From: Kiritimatiellia bacterium
Lineage (GTDB): Bacteria; Verrucomicrobiota; Kiritimatiellia; RFP12; UBA1067
DNA: 43,778 bases
Assembly: GCA_028684935.1 (NCBI GenBank)
Contig: JAQUEX010000004.1
Coordinates: 1 to 43,778 of the forward strand
Reading direction: 5' to 3'
Part shown: positions 32,229-39,949 of the stretch, piece after piece
How positions within the stretch are numbered: position 1 is the stretch's first letter
How the letters are laid out: the number at the start of each line of letters is the position of its first letter
Notes under the pieces: model-generated
Told to the model about the DNA's origin: nothing
What the model saw: only the letters and a program-made list of their open reading frames with translations
The model's database searches: none
Made by a program: the position numbers and the translations under genes

Positions 32229-33059
32229 GTGATCCGACTGATCAAAAGCATGCACCGCGCGATCAAGCGCCGCCGCCACTTCCGCGGCGGGGCGGTGCGC
32301 CTCGCGCAGGTGATGCCCGCGCTGGCGGCGGTATGCGGCGGGCCGGTGAGCGTGCGGCGCGGACGGGGCGGCGGCCATGATTTCGTCTACTTCGTGGCGC
32401 GAGACGGCCTGCCGGCCGGGGTGCTGCGCATCGCGAATCCGGCGTATGTGCCCGAGGGGACTCCGGCTGAGGCGCGTCTGAACGGGCCGCGGCTCAAGCT
32501 GACCCCGCGCGAGCGCGTGGCGCGCGAGTGGCGGCTGTGCGAGGCCGGCTGGCGGCACGATCTCACGCCGCGGCCGCTGTGGCGCTCCGAGGCGGGCGAT
32601 GCCCTGCTCAACAGTTATCTGGCGGGCAGCCGCCTTTTCGACTGCGTGCAGGCGGGACGGATCTCCTTCTGGGACGCCATCGAGCGGGCCGCCGAGCGCG
32701 CGACGCTCTTCCACACGCTGGTCGGCGAGGCGCACATGGATCTGTCGCTCTTCAACGTCTATGCCGATGAGGGGATGGGCGTGCTGACGCTGATCGATTT
32801 CGAGCTGTCGCCCAATCCCGCGCTGAGCGCGGAGGAAGCGCGCCTCTTCGACTACCTCAATCTGGTGGAGATGGCGTATAAAGAGATGCCGGCCGCCGAG
32901 CGCCGCGCCGCGCCGGAGCGCCTGGAGCGGCTGTTCGCGGCGTGCGTGCCGCGCGGGCTGCACGGCCTGTCGGTCGCGCGGCTGGCGCCCAAGCTGCCGC
33001 GCCTGTTGTCCGATGCGGCCTACCGCGCGGCATTGGCGCGGCACCTCACTGTGTCATAA
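32229..33059 (+). CDS. Protein-kinase-fold phosphotransferase (Kdo kinase/APH-like)
   Basis: 276 aa from the GTG at 32229, which follows the previous stop by 4 nt; the ATG at 32250 is an equally plausible start. The catalytic loop HMDLSLFNVY (H-x-D-x4-N) and the metal-binding LIDFELS (DFE) near residues 175-200 are diagnostic of the kinase fold. FVYFVARDGLPAGVLRIANP could be the ATP-binding lobe. The N-terminus is very basic (IKRRRHFRGG). Proteins of this size and motif set phosphorylate lipopolysaccharide core sugars or small molecules. The substrate is unknown. It lies between the CcdA-like gene and the methyltransferase. Confidence 0.7.
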   Translation: MIRLIKSMHRAIKRRRHFRGGAVRLAQVMPALAAVCGGPVSVRRGRGGGHDFVYFVARDGLPAGVLRIANPAYVPEGTPAEARLNGPRLKLTPRERVAREWRLCEAGWRHDLTPRPLWRSEAGDALLNSYLAGSRLFDCVQAGRISFWDAIERAAERATLFHTLVGEAHMDLSLFNVYADEGMGVLTLIDFELSPNPALSAEEARLFDYLNLVEMAYKEMPAAERRAAPERLERLFAACVPRGLHGLSVARLAPKLPRLLSDAAYRAALARHLTVS

Positions 33060-33074
33060 CCCGGAGCGAGCGGC

Positions 33075-33953
33075 ATGAAGTCTGACACGCGGATGGACGA
33101 AGAGTACGCCCTGCTGGACAGTGGCGACGGCAAGAAGCTGGAGCGGTTCGGCCGCGTGGTGCTGTCGCGGCCGTGCGCGCAGGCGGTGTGGGCGCCGACC
33201 CGGCCGGCGGCCGAGTGGGCGCGCGCGGATGCCGCGTTCGACCGGACCGAAGGCAACCAGTGGCACAACCGCGGGGCGCTGCCCGGGCAGTGGACGATCC
33301 GGGTCGGCGGCATCGCCTTCCAGCTTTCAGGCACCGATTTCGGGCATCTCGGGATCTTTCCGGAACAGCGCGCGCAGTGGTGCTGGATCCGCGACACCGT
33401 TCGGCAGGCCTGCGCGGCGCGACGCCGTCCGCTGCACGTGCTCAATCTGTTCGCCTATTCGGGCGGCTCCACCCTGGCGGCGGCGTTGGGCGGCGCGGAG
33501 GTGTGCCATCTGGACGCCTCGAAAGGCATGGTGCAGTGGGCGCGCGACAACGCCCGGCTGAACGGATTGGAGGCGCACCCGATCCGCTGGATCACCGACG
33601 ACGCTCACAAGTTCCTCTGCCGTGAGGCGCGGCGCGAGCGCCGCTACGACGCGGTGATCCTGGACCCGCCGACCTTCGGGCGCGGACAGAACAACGAGTT
33701 GTACAAGATCGAGAAAGACCTGCCGGAGACGCTGCGGCTCTGCCGCAACCTGCTGTCGGACGACCCGCTTTTTATGCTGCTCAGCGCGCACACGCCGGGC
33801 TACACGCCGGTGGTGCTGGGCAACGTCTTGGGGCAGGCGGTCAACGGGCTGGGCGGCCGGACGGAGAGCGGCGAGATGGTGCTGAGCGGCGCGGACGCGC
33901 GGGTGCTGCCCACGCCGTGCGGGGCTTACGCGCGCTGGAGTCGCGGGGCGTAG
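33075..33953 (+). CDS. Class I SAM-dependent methyltransferase, rRNA-type (RlmI/RlmL-like)
   Basis: 292 aa with GGAG upstream of the ATG. SAM-binding motif I is VLNLFAYSGGSTLAAALGGA (~residues 121-140), followed by CHLDASKGMVQWARDNARLNG and the catalytic-face motif VILDPPTFGRG near residue 195. The DPP-(T/S)-F-G-R-G motif and the FPEQRAQWCWIRD helix are typical of large-subunit rRNA methyltransferases of the RlmI/RlmL superfamily. It lacks the N-terminal PUA or THUMP domains of full-length versions, so the target base is uncertain. Last of four co-oriented genes. Confidence 0.88.
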   Translation: MKSDTRMDEEYALLDSGDGKKLERFGRVVLSRPCAQAVWAPTRPAAEWARADAAFDRTEGNQWHNRGALPGQWTIRVGGIAFQLSGTDFGHLGIFPEQRAQWCWIRDTVRQACAARRRPLHVLNLFAYSGGSTLAAALGGAEVCHLDASKGMVQWARDNARLNGLEAHPIRWITDDAHKFLCREARRERRYDAVILDPPTFGRGQNNELYKIEKDLPETLRLCRNLLSDDPLFMLLSAHTPGYTPVVLGNVLGQAVNGLGGRTESGEMVLSGADARVLPTPCGAYARWSRGA

Positions 33954-33965
33954 CGCGACGGTCGG

Positions 33966-34087
33966 CGGGCAGAGATCGGAGGTCAGAGGGCAGCGGGGAG
34001 GTTACGCAGTTTGGGGACTAGCCGGTATATTGTTATGACTGCGCGACCCCTTACCGCTTGCACACTCTGACCTCCGATCTCTGCCCG
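33966..34087. repeat. Inverted repeat, 23-bp arms
   Basis: The left arm CGGGCAGAGATCGGAGGTCA plus GAG (33966-33988) is exactly complementary to the right arm 34065-34087, with a 76-nt spacer. The arms flank the gap between the methyltransferase stop and the minus-strand gene whose last codons lie in the right arm. It could serve as a bidirectional terminator-like structure or be a dispersed repeat. Confidence 0.85.
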
Positions 34088-34530
34088 CTGGCCTCCGTCG
34101 CTTGGCGGCGCTGCCGTCGCATGGCCACGGCCATGATCACGCAGAATCCCCCGACGATCAGCAGGCGGAACAGCCGGCGGGTGCCGGGCTTGGGCTCAGC
34201 CTGAACCTGTGCGGCTCCATCTGCCGTGTCGGCGGGCAGCGCGGCGGTGCGGGGGGTCAGCAGCTCCGCCTCGGTGAGCGTGCCGGCGACCCATGCCTGA
34301 ACCTGGTCTGGCGGCAGGTTGCGGAGCCTTTCGGCGCGCGTGAGAGCGTCGGCGCTGCGCCGGGCGCGTTCTTCGATCGGTGCGGAACCCAGATCGGCGG
34401 CGCGCGTCTCAGCGTCCAGTTTGTCGGTGACCGCGAACTCGGGAACCAAGGAGCCGTCCACGGCGGCCTGTGCGGCCGTGGCGGCAGCGAGCGTGAGGGC
34501 GAAGGCCCGGAGGGCGCAGGTCCGGGTCAT
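34051..34530 (-). CDS. Small secreted, membrane-anchored protein in the pilus cluster
   Basis: 159 aa from the ATG at 34528-34530, fixed by ATGA overlap with the upstream gene. Signal peptide MTRTCALRAFALTLAAATAA. A charged helical middle (EERARRSADALTRAERLRNL) follows, and a C-terminal transmembrane helix LLIVGGFCVIMAVAM precedes the basic stop-transfer MRRQRRQ. The last ~12 residues (SGQRSEVRVCKR) are encoded by the right arm of the inverted repeat. No family recognised. Coupling to the PilX-like gene suggests a role in pilus or secretion assembly. Confidence 0.7.
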   Translation of the reverse strand: MTRTCALRAFALTLAAATAAQAAVDGSLVPEFAVTDKLDAETRAADLGSAPIEERARRSADALTRAERLRNLPPDQVQAWVAGTLTEAELLTPRTAALPADTADGAAQVQAEPKPGTRRLFRLLIVGGFCVIMAVAMRRQRRQATEASGQRSEVRVCKR

Positions 34531-36257
34531 GGCTTCACCTCCTGCCATTCAATGACGCGCGGGGTGGCGGGCGACATCGGCAGAAAGATAAAGAAATTAA
34601 TGCCGTCAGGGCTGGTCGAGCCCAGCCGGATGTCCCAGTTGAACTGCACGGAACGGTTGTAGATGATACCTTCGTCGCGGCAGACCAGGGCACCGTTGAA
34701 TTGGCACTGGCCCACGCGGCCCATCGTGGCGTGGTTGTTATAGAGGACAGCGTCGACACGCGTGATGTCGTCACTCTGCGCGAGCTGGGTGATTTTCCGG
34801 TTGCCGACGGTGCTTTCGTAGTAGCGGCGGTCAGAGGTGGAGGAGGGTTCCCAGAGCTTTTTTTTCGTATTATAGACGTACTCGACCTTGGTGCCGCTGT
34901 CTTTGAGCGTGTAATTCCCGCCGAAGGTCCCGCTGTAGCCGATCGAGGCGTCGGAGGGGTCGCAGGCGTAGGGTTTGACAAACGGCGGGGTGATATAGCC
35001 TTTGACGCTGCTCATCCAGCCGTCGGCGGTGTAGTTGCCGAGCACGATATTGCCCTTGGCGGCGAGCCCGAGCATGTCTTTCTTTTCGTTCTTCTTGACC
35101 GTCTGCTCGGGTTTGGTGTCGGGTTTGGGCCAGCTCGGCGGGACGCCGTTGGTGACGTTGCCCACGATGTGGATGTTGCGGCCGGCGTAGATGGCGCCCT
35201 GTCCCGTGACGGTACCTTTGATGATCACGTCGCCGTCGACGACGATCGGGCCATCGATCACGATCGGATGGGTGGTGCCGTCCAGCACGAGGCAGCCTTT
35301 GTCGGCGCCGCTGGCCAACCCGGAGGGGCCGGGGCCGCTGTGGCAAGCGTCCACCAGCACCTTGCCGTTCTGCTTGATGGTGGAGCCCCATGTGTTGGCG
35401 ATTTCACGATAGGCGTCGAGGTCACCGAGGAACGGCATATCCAGCGGCTCGTTGTAATCGTTGAGGTGGCACGTGCCGTCGTAGCCCATGGCCCACAAGA
35501 GGCCGTCGGAGGCGGTGGGCGTGGTGGGACGCGCGCGGAGGTTGTCGAGCGCCCAGTACTCGGTCACGGTCTTGTATCGCGCGGTGCCGCTGATGGCGCC
35601 GCTGGACCCCAGCTCGCTGTTGGCGGCGGCGTAGGCGTTACCGTTGACCCAGGAGTCGCCGTCCAGGTAGAGATCGCCGTTGGCGCGGATATCGCCGTTG
35701 GCGGTGACGCCCCCCCCCATGAACCAGCCGTAGTTATTGACGAAGTAGGCGTAGTCGAAGACCGAGGCGCGGCGCAGGCCGTATTCGACGGTCTCTTCGA
35801 TCACGCGGGTGACGGGGATGCCGGCCGGCGTGGTGCTGGATGCGACCGCCCGCAGCGTGAGACGGGCGAATTGGTTGACGGCGGTGACCGGGGTGCGGGT
35901 GACGGCGAGGAGGGTGACCGAAACGGTACACCCGTTGATCGAATCGTTCTGGCACAGCGGGTTTTCATAGCCGGAAAGGCCGACCGAGGTTTCAGAGGTG
36001 GTGTCGAACCAGGCGAGCAGGTTCCACGTGGACGGCGATGTTCTGAAGTAGGCGCGGAAGGCGCGGAGGGTTTCCGCCTTTTCGCGGTCCAACGCGCTTT
36101 GGGCGCTGAGCCGGCAGTGCGTGGCGGAGGTATACGCACCGGCCGAACGGGTCGCATTGAGGATCAGGTTGAGCGCGCTGCCGGCGAGGATTCCGACGAC
36201 CAGCATGGAGCAGAGGACGACGGGCAGGACAAAACCGCTGCGAGGGGAGGATTTCAT
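34527..36257 (-). CDS. PilX/GspK-like pilus assembly protein with beta-helix-like middle
   Basis: 576 aa. The N-terminus (MKSSPRSGFVLPVVLCSMLVVGILAGSALNLI) is a type IV pilin-like leader with a short basic region, Gly at the cleavage point and a hydrophobic helix, as in PilX or GspK minor pseudopilins. The middle (~residues 175-370) has short beta-helix-like repeats resembling polymer-forming (bactofilin) proteins: TANGDIRANGDLYLDGDSWV, IVIDGPIVVDGDVIIKGTVT, GAIYAGRNIHIVGNV. The C-terminal part is unassigned. This size and content suggest a large tip or adhesive subunit. It is the third pilin-like gene of the minus-strand cluster. Confidence 0.75.
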   Translation of the reverse strand: MKSSPRSGFVLPVVLCSMLVVGILAGSALNLILNATRSAGAYTSATHCRLSAQSALDREKAETLRAFRAYFRTSPSTWNLLAWFDTTSETSVGLSGYENPLCQNDSINGCTVSVTLLAVTRTPVTAVNQFARLTLRAVASSTTPAGIPVTRVIEETVEYGLRRASVFDYAYFVNNYGWFMGGGVTANGDIRANGDLYLDGDSWVNGNAYAAANSELGSSGAISGTARYKTVTEYWALDNLRARPTTPTASDGLLWAMGYDGTCHLNDYNEPLDMPFLGDLDAYREIANTWGSTIKQNGKVLVDACHSGPGPSGLASGADKGCLVLDGTTHPIVIDGPIVVDGDVIIKGTVTGQGAIYAGRNIHIVGNVTNGVPPSWPKPDTKPEQTVKKNEKKDMLGLAAKGNIVLGNYTADGWMSSVKGYITPPFVKPYACDPSDASIGYSGTFGGNYTLKDSGTKVEYVYNTKKKLWEPSSTSDRRYYESTVGNRKITQLAQSDDITRVDAVLYNNHATMGRVGQCQFNGALVCRDEGIIYNRSVQFNWDIRLGSTSPDGINFFIFLPMSPATPRVIEWQEVKP

Positions 36258-36312
36258 GGCTGTAGGCCTGTTTGGTGGTGCATGGCGTAAGGGGCGAGCA
36301 TCGCACGGGGCA

Positions 36313-36858
36313 TTATGGGTTCATGATCTGCACAACGGTTTGATTGCGCTGCGTATACGTGCGGTCGGCGATCAAGAGCGCGAGATCGAGGTTGAGAATC
36401 ACCGTGCCATTGTCATTGGTGACGGCTTCGAAAATCGTGTCGGTTTGAAAGACCAGCGGCGTTCGCGACAGCCAGCCGGCTTTGCCGCGGTCAGCTTTGA
36501 TTTTTTTGTTGCTGCCGACCTCGATACGATTGTTGCCGCCGCCCCGTTTGGGCTTAAAGCTCAGGCCGTTGCCTTTGCCGTTGGGGTTCTTGTTTTGGAT
36601 AGCCAGTTCATCCAGGCAGGCGTTCATCAGGCCGCCTTCACCCTCTGCGATGTCGTAGAGCAGCTTTTCCCGCAGGGCGCGCGTTTGGAAGGTGAGTTCG
36701 ATGTCGGCGGCGGTGGCTTCGAGCAGGCGGTGAGAAGCCACCAGCGTGGTGGCGGCCTGTGCCATGACCATGGTCGTGATGGCGGTGGCTATCAAAACCT
36801 CGGGCAGGGTGAATCCTTGCCGCCGCATTTGATCGGCGGCCCTTCCAGTGCCAGGCAT
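36313..36858 (-). CDS. Type IV pilin-like / type II secretion minor pseudopilin
   Basis: 181 aa. The prepilin peptidase motif MRRQGFTLPEVLIATAITTM has the cleavage site after Gly, then Phe and Glu5. It is followed by the amphipathic N-terminal helix and a globular domain with lysine/asparagine-rich stretches (NPNGKGNGLSFKPKRGGGNN). The leader is unusually long (15 residues) because the first Met at 36858 is used; an internal Met directly before RRQG may be the true start (ATG at 36828). The minor pseudopilin would join the pilus or pseudopilus in the inner membrane. Confidence 0.82.
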   Translation of the reverse strand: MPGTGRAADQMRRQGFTLPEVLIATAITTMVMAQAATTLVASHRLLEATAADIELTFQTRALREKLLYDIAEGEGGLMNACLDELAIQNKNPNGKGNGLSFKPKRGGGNNRIEVGSNKKIKADRGKAGWLSRTPLVFQTDTIFEAVTNDNGTVILNLDLALLIADRTYTQRNQTVVQIMNP

Positions 36859-36872
36859 GGCGCATCTCCTTA

Positions 36873-37379
36873 TTAAAGACCGGAGCGGAACAAGTTCCGG
36901 TCGGCGCGGTGGCGTTCAAGTATGTACGGTTGCGCGAGACGTCGCGCGCCGCCGTTGGGCAGCGGCCATTGAACGTTTGCGATAATTTGCCAGTGGGTGA
37001 CCGGACGGCCCATCGGCTGGACTTCCAAATAATAGGCAGGTGTGCCCGTGCGCAGAAACGCCGACGACCGGTCCGGCGGGACAGCCTGCCAACCGGCCGG
37101 GAACGCAGTGGGGGTCGCGTTCAGATCGAACCATTCGGTCTTGCGGTTGAAGACATCCCAGGCCGCATCGAAGGCGAGGGCGTCAGCGGTCAATTGCCAC
37201 CGCAAGTTGGCGGCGCTGCGACGGCAGAAGAGCAGGGTTTCGAACAGCACCAGAAAGAGCAGCAGGCCGAGCGACGAGGCGAACATCACCTCAACCAGCG
37301 TAAAGCCGCTGGCCGCGCGAGCCGGTTTCTGACACTGCGCATCAGCAAGGCCGCGTGTGCGGCCTTTCAGGGTTTTCAT
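36873..37379 (-). CDS. Type IV pilin-like / minor pseudopilin
   Basis: 168 aa. The cleavage motif is ASGFTLVEVMFASSLGLLLF (Gly, Phe, Glu5), placed after an unusually long positively charged leader of about 24 residues. The globular part contains PAYYLEVQPMGRPVTHWQII. It ends 14 nt before the next pseudopilin gene and starts 12 nt after the HU/zinc-ribbon gene, so all four minus-strand genes from 38345 to 34527 look like a single operon. Confidence 0.82.
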   Translation of the reverse strand: MKTLKGRTRGLADAQCQKPARAASGFTLVEVMFASSLGLLLFLVLFETLLFCRRSAANLRWQLTADALAFDAAWDVFNRKTEWFDLNATPTAFPAGWQAVPPDRSSAFLRTGTPAYYLEVQPMGRPVTHWQIIANVQWPLPNGGARRLAQPYILERHRADRNLFRSGL

Positions 37380-37391
37380 GATGGTTTTCCG

Positions 37392-38345
37392 TTAGAAATC
37401 GTCGGGAACTTCGATACGGATGGTGCGGGCTCGTATGTCCTTTAGGTCCGCGTCACCGGGTTTTTTCGTGTCAAGGTCACTGCCGTGAAGCGTGCCGGGG
37501 TCCGAGAAGAAGGGGACCTCGAAACTGACGCCGCAGGAGGGGCACTCCGACGACGTACCGGCCATGTCGGCCGGTGCCTCAATCTCTTGCCGGCAGTTCT
37601 TGCAGAAGAAGGAGAGCATGCGTTTGGGCGGCAGCGTCTTGGCCCCGGCCGGATCATCCGGCGCGGCGAAGCCCAACGCGGCCAAGTCGATACGGATCGT
37701 CTGTCCGCCGCGTGCCTTTTGCTCGGCCATGCTGGCGGCGGGCGGCTGTGCGGGGGGGGGCTGCGTTGGCGGTCCCGACAATTCGGGCGCGGCCTGGGAG
37801 GGCGCGGGGGCAGCCGGTTGAGCGGCGGGCGCGACGGCGGCGGGCGCTGGGCCATGCAGCGTGCCCGGTTCGGAGGCGGCCGGCACGGTGATGGGCGCAC
37901 CGCAGGCCGGGCATTGCGCCTCGACGCCGATGGCGGCGTGCGGGGCCTCGATCTCTTGTCCGCATTTCTTGCAGCGGAACGAGATGGCGTTGGAGAAATC
38001 CTCCAGCTCGACCGGGACGCGCGGCTCATCCGGCAGCACCGTGACTAGATTCTCAGGCTGGGGCGTGACCGCTTCGCGTGCGGCTTTCAAGGCCCTGACA
38101 CGGAGCGCGTTATGCTCAGCAATGAGAATCGTTTCTCCTGTTTGAGGATTTTTCATGCGCCGCGGCTTGCGTTTGATCACGTCCAGACGGCATATTCCGG
38201 GTATCGAGAACCCATCATCGGCCGCTTCACGGTAAGCAATATGCGTGAGCGCATCCAATACAAACCGGGCCTTTTTTTGGGTGATTCCTGCACTGAAGGC
38301 CAGTTCGCGGATCAGCGTGGCCTTATTATAAGAAGTTTTTTTCAT
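37392..38345 (-). CDS. HU/IHF-like DNA-binding domain fused to two zinc ribbons
   Basis: 317 aa. Residues 1-95 are an HU/IHF-type domain: SYNKATLIRELAFSAGITQK, ALTHIAYREAADDGFSIPGI, then the arm-like KRKPRRMKNPQTGETI, which matches the HU R-x-x-R-N-P-x-T-G motif. Two Cys4 zinc ribbons follow: FRCKKCGQEIEAPHAAIG ... CPACG (~126-160) and FFCKNCRQEIEAPADMAG ... CPSCG (~252-285). After each ribbon comes PGTLHG and then a TIRI(D/E) stretch (TIRIDLAALGF; TIRIEVPDDF at the C-terminus), so the unit is duplicated. The linker is Pro/Ala-rich. It is the first gene of the pseudopilin operon. A role as architectural regulator of pilus genes is inference. Confidence 0.8.
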   Translation of the reverse strand: MKKTSYNKATLIRELAFSAGITQKKARFVLDALTHIAYREAADDGFSIPGICRLDVIKRKPRRMKNPQTGETILIAEHNALRVRALKAAREAVTPQPENLVTVLPDEPRVPVELEDFSNAISFRCKKCGQEIEAPHAAIGVEAQCPACGAPITVPAASEPGTLHGPAPAAVAPAAQPAAPAPSQAAPELSGPPTQPPPAQPPAASMAEQKARGGQTIRIDLAALGFAAPDDPAGAKTLPPKRMLSFFCKNCRQEIEAPADMAGTSSECPSCGVSFEVPFFSDPGTLHGSDLDTKKPGDADLKDIRARTIRIEVPDDF

Positions 38346-38373
38346 TGCGAATGCTCGAAGGTCTGGTTACAAT
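38345..38373 (+). promoter_or_regulatory. Candidate promoter for the PAS-domain gene
   Basis: TTGCGA (38345-38350), a 17-nt spacer and TACAAT (38368-38373) on the plus strand, which would give a 5' leader of about 94 nt. A small inverted repeat, CTGGT-N7-ACCAG (38363-38379), overlaps the -10 and could bind a regulator. It lies in the 128-bp region divergent from the HU/zinc-ribbon gene. Confidence 0.4.
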
Positions 38374-38473
38374 CACCAGTAAGTAATGCATGTATCGTGC
38401 CAAATTAGGGATTATGCTGAGACCGGATTGGCACCAATTCTGCTTTTTACAACACCGTAAGGAAGACTCAACC

Positions 38474-39841
38474 ATGGCGATGAAATTCTGGTTTGGCAAA
38501 AAAGAGTCGGAGCCCGAACCGTTCGGAGCGGCGAAACGTGGGTTTGCTGACGGTCCGGCCGATGCTTCGGACGGCGCGGCCTCGCCTGCCGAACGGACGC
38601 CGCTTTATGCCGTGTCGCTGCGGACCGATGGTTCCTCCTCTCTGGCGGCGCTGCCTGTGGAACAGAAGGTCGAGCCTGCGGTGCCGGATGCGGCGGCCGT
38701 GGTGAACCCGGCGGCGCTGTTTGTTTCAGCCGCGCAGGCGAAGCCGGCCGAAGCGCCGGTGGTGCCGCCTGAGCCGGCGGTGCCGCAGACGCCTCCTGAG
38801 GCCCCTGCCGATCCTGCGGGGCGTGGGGGCGCGCCGGCGGCGCAGGCCGCGCCGTTGCCCTTGAAGGCGGTGGGTGCTGTCGCGCCGGCCCTGCGGTTGA
38901 CGCCGCGTGCCCCGGAGGGCAAGGCGGGTTCTTTGGCGGCGGCCCTGCCGACGGCATCGGGTTCGCCGCAGGCGGGAGCACCTGCCAAGCCGGTCTTCGG
39001 GCTGCGCGTCAAAGCGGATGCGGCCGCGGCTGCGGCACCCGTGTCCGGCGCGCCGGCCGGTGGGCCTGCCGCCACGTCCGGCACGCGGGCGGCGCCGGGC
39101 GGAGGCGAGCCGTCGACGTTGGCCCCGAATGACTGGGTGCGGCCCAAGCCGGATCAGCGGGTCCTCTATTATCAGTTGATGGACGGGCTGTATGACGCGA
39201 TCTTGATCTTGGACGATCAGGGCCATGTTGTGGACGGCAGCAAGCGGATCACGGAGATTCTGGGGTATACGCGCGAAGAGACGTGGGACATGCCGATCGA
39301 GAAGATCATCACCGGGATGTCGCGCCAGATGTTCGAGCATCTGCGGCGCAACCTCAAAGAGAACCACCACATTCTGATCGACGCGCGCTGTTTCCGCAAG
39401 GACGGCACCTCGTTCGCCGGCGAGGTCGGCGTCAGCACGCTCACGCTGACCAACTCCTCCAACATGGTGTTCGCGATTCGTAATGTCGAGCGGCGCAAGA
39501 ACGCGATGGACGAGATGCGGCGCAGCCAGTCGGCGTTTGAAACGGCGTTGTCGCCGGGTTTCGTCTGTGACGTCGACGGTTTCTTCCAGGTGGTCAACGC
39601 GGCGCTGCTGGAGGCGTTCGGCATCCCGGACGCCGAACAGGCCAAGCGGGTGCGTTTTGTGGACCTGCTGCCCGACGCGGCCCGTCTCTTTCTGCGGGCG
39701 GCTTGCGGCGACCGGGTGCGCGAGAAGCTGAGCGTCGCCTCCGCGAACGGAATCCCCGTGTCGGTGGAGTTGGCGCTGTCGCCGCTGAAGAGCGGTCAAA
39801 CGGTGACCGGCGTCGCCGGATCGATGCAGCAGCTCGTCTGA
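38474..39841 (+). CDS. PAS-domain sensor protein with proline/alanine-rich N-terminus
   Basis: 455 aa from the ATG at 38474, with AAGGA upstream; the frame is open further upstream without features. The first 10 residues (MAMKFWFGKK) are basic/aromatic. Residues ~30-225 are low-complexity Ala/Pro. PAS domain 1 (~235-350) has LMDGLYDAILILDDQGHVVD, ITEILGYTREE and CFRKDGTSFAGEV. PAS domain 2 (~355-455) has FETALSPGFVCDVDGFFQVV and ends at VAGSMQQLV. No kinase, cyclase or receiver domain follows, so output must be by protein contact. It is divergent from the pilus operon and convergent with the PilT gene, which suggests a motility-signalling role. Confidence 0.82.
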   Translation: MAMKFWFGKKESEPEPFGAAKRGFADGPADASDGAASPAERTPLYAVSLRTDGSSSLAALPVEQKVEPAVPDAAAVVNPAALFVSAAQAKPAEAPVVPPEPAVPQTPPEAPADPAGRGGAPAAQAAPLPLKAVGAVAPALRLTPRAPEGKAGSLAAALPTASGSPQAGAPAKPVFGLRVKADAAAAAAPVSGAPAGGPAATSGTRAAPGGGEPSTLAPNDWVRPKPDQRVLYYQLMDGLYDAILILDDQGHVVDGSKRITEILGYTREETWDMPIEKIITGMSRQMFEHLRRNLKENHHILIDARCFRKDGTSFAGEVGVSTLTLTNSSNMVFAIRNVERRKNAMDEMRRSQSAFETALSPGFVCDVDGFFQVVNAALLEAFGIPDAEQAKRVRFVDLLPDAARLFLRAACGDRVREKLSVASANGIPVSVELALSPLKSGQTVTGVAGSMQQLV

Positions 39842-39849
39842 AAGGCCCC

Positions 39850-39906
39850 GTGTCCAACAGCGCCTGTCCAATGCCCAGGCGTTGAAACCTGAGAAGCACT
39901 GGACAC
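39850..39906. terminator. Terminator-like inverted repeat between convergent genes
   Basis: GTGTCCA (39850-39856) pairs with TGGACAC (39900-39906), and an inner pair CGCCTG/CAGGCG lies between them. It sits between the PAS gene and the PilT gene, which converge. No clear U-tract, so it may be only a dispersed repeat with terminator function. Confidence 0.4.
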
Positions 39907-39949
39907 TCTTTGTTCCCCGCCGGACAAGGGCAAGGGACAGGCTGCCCGC

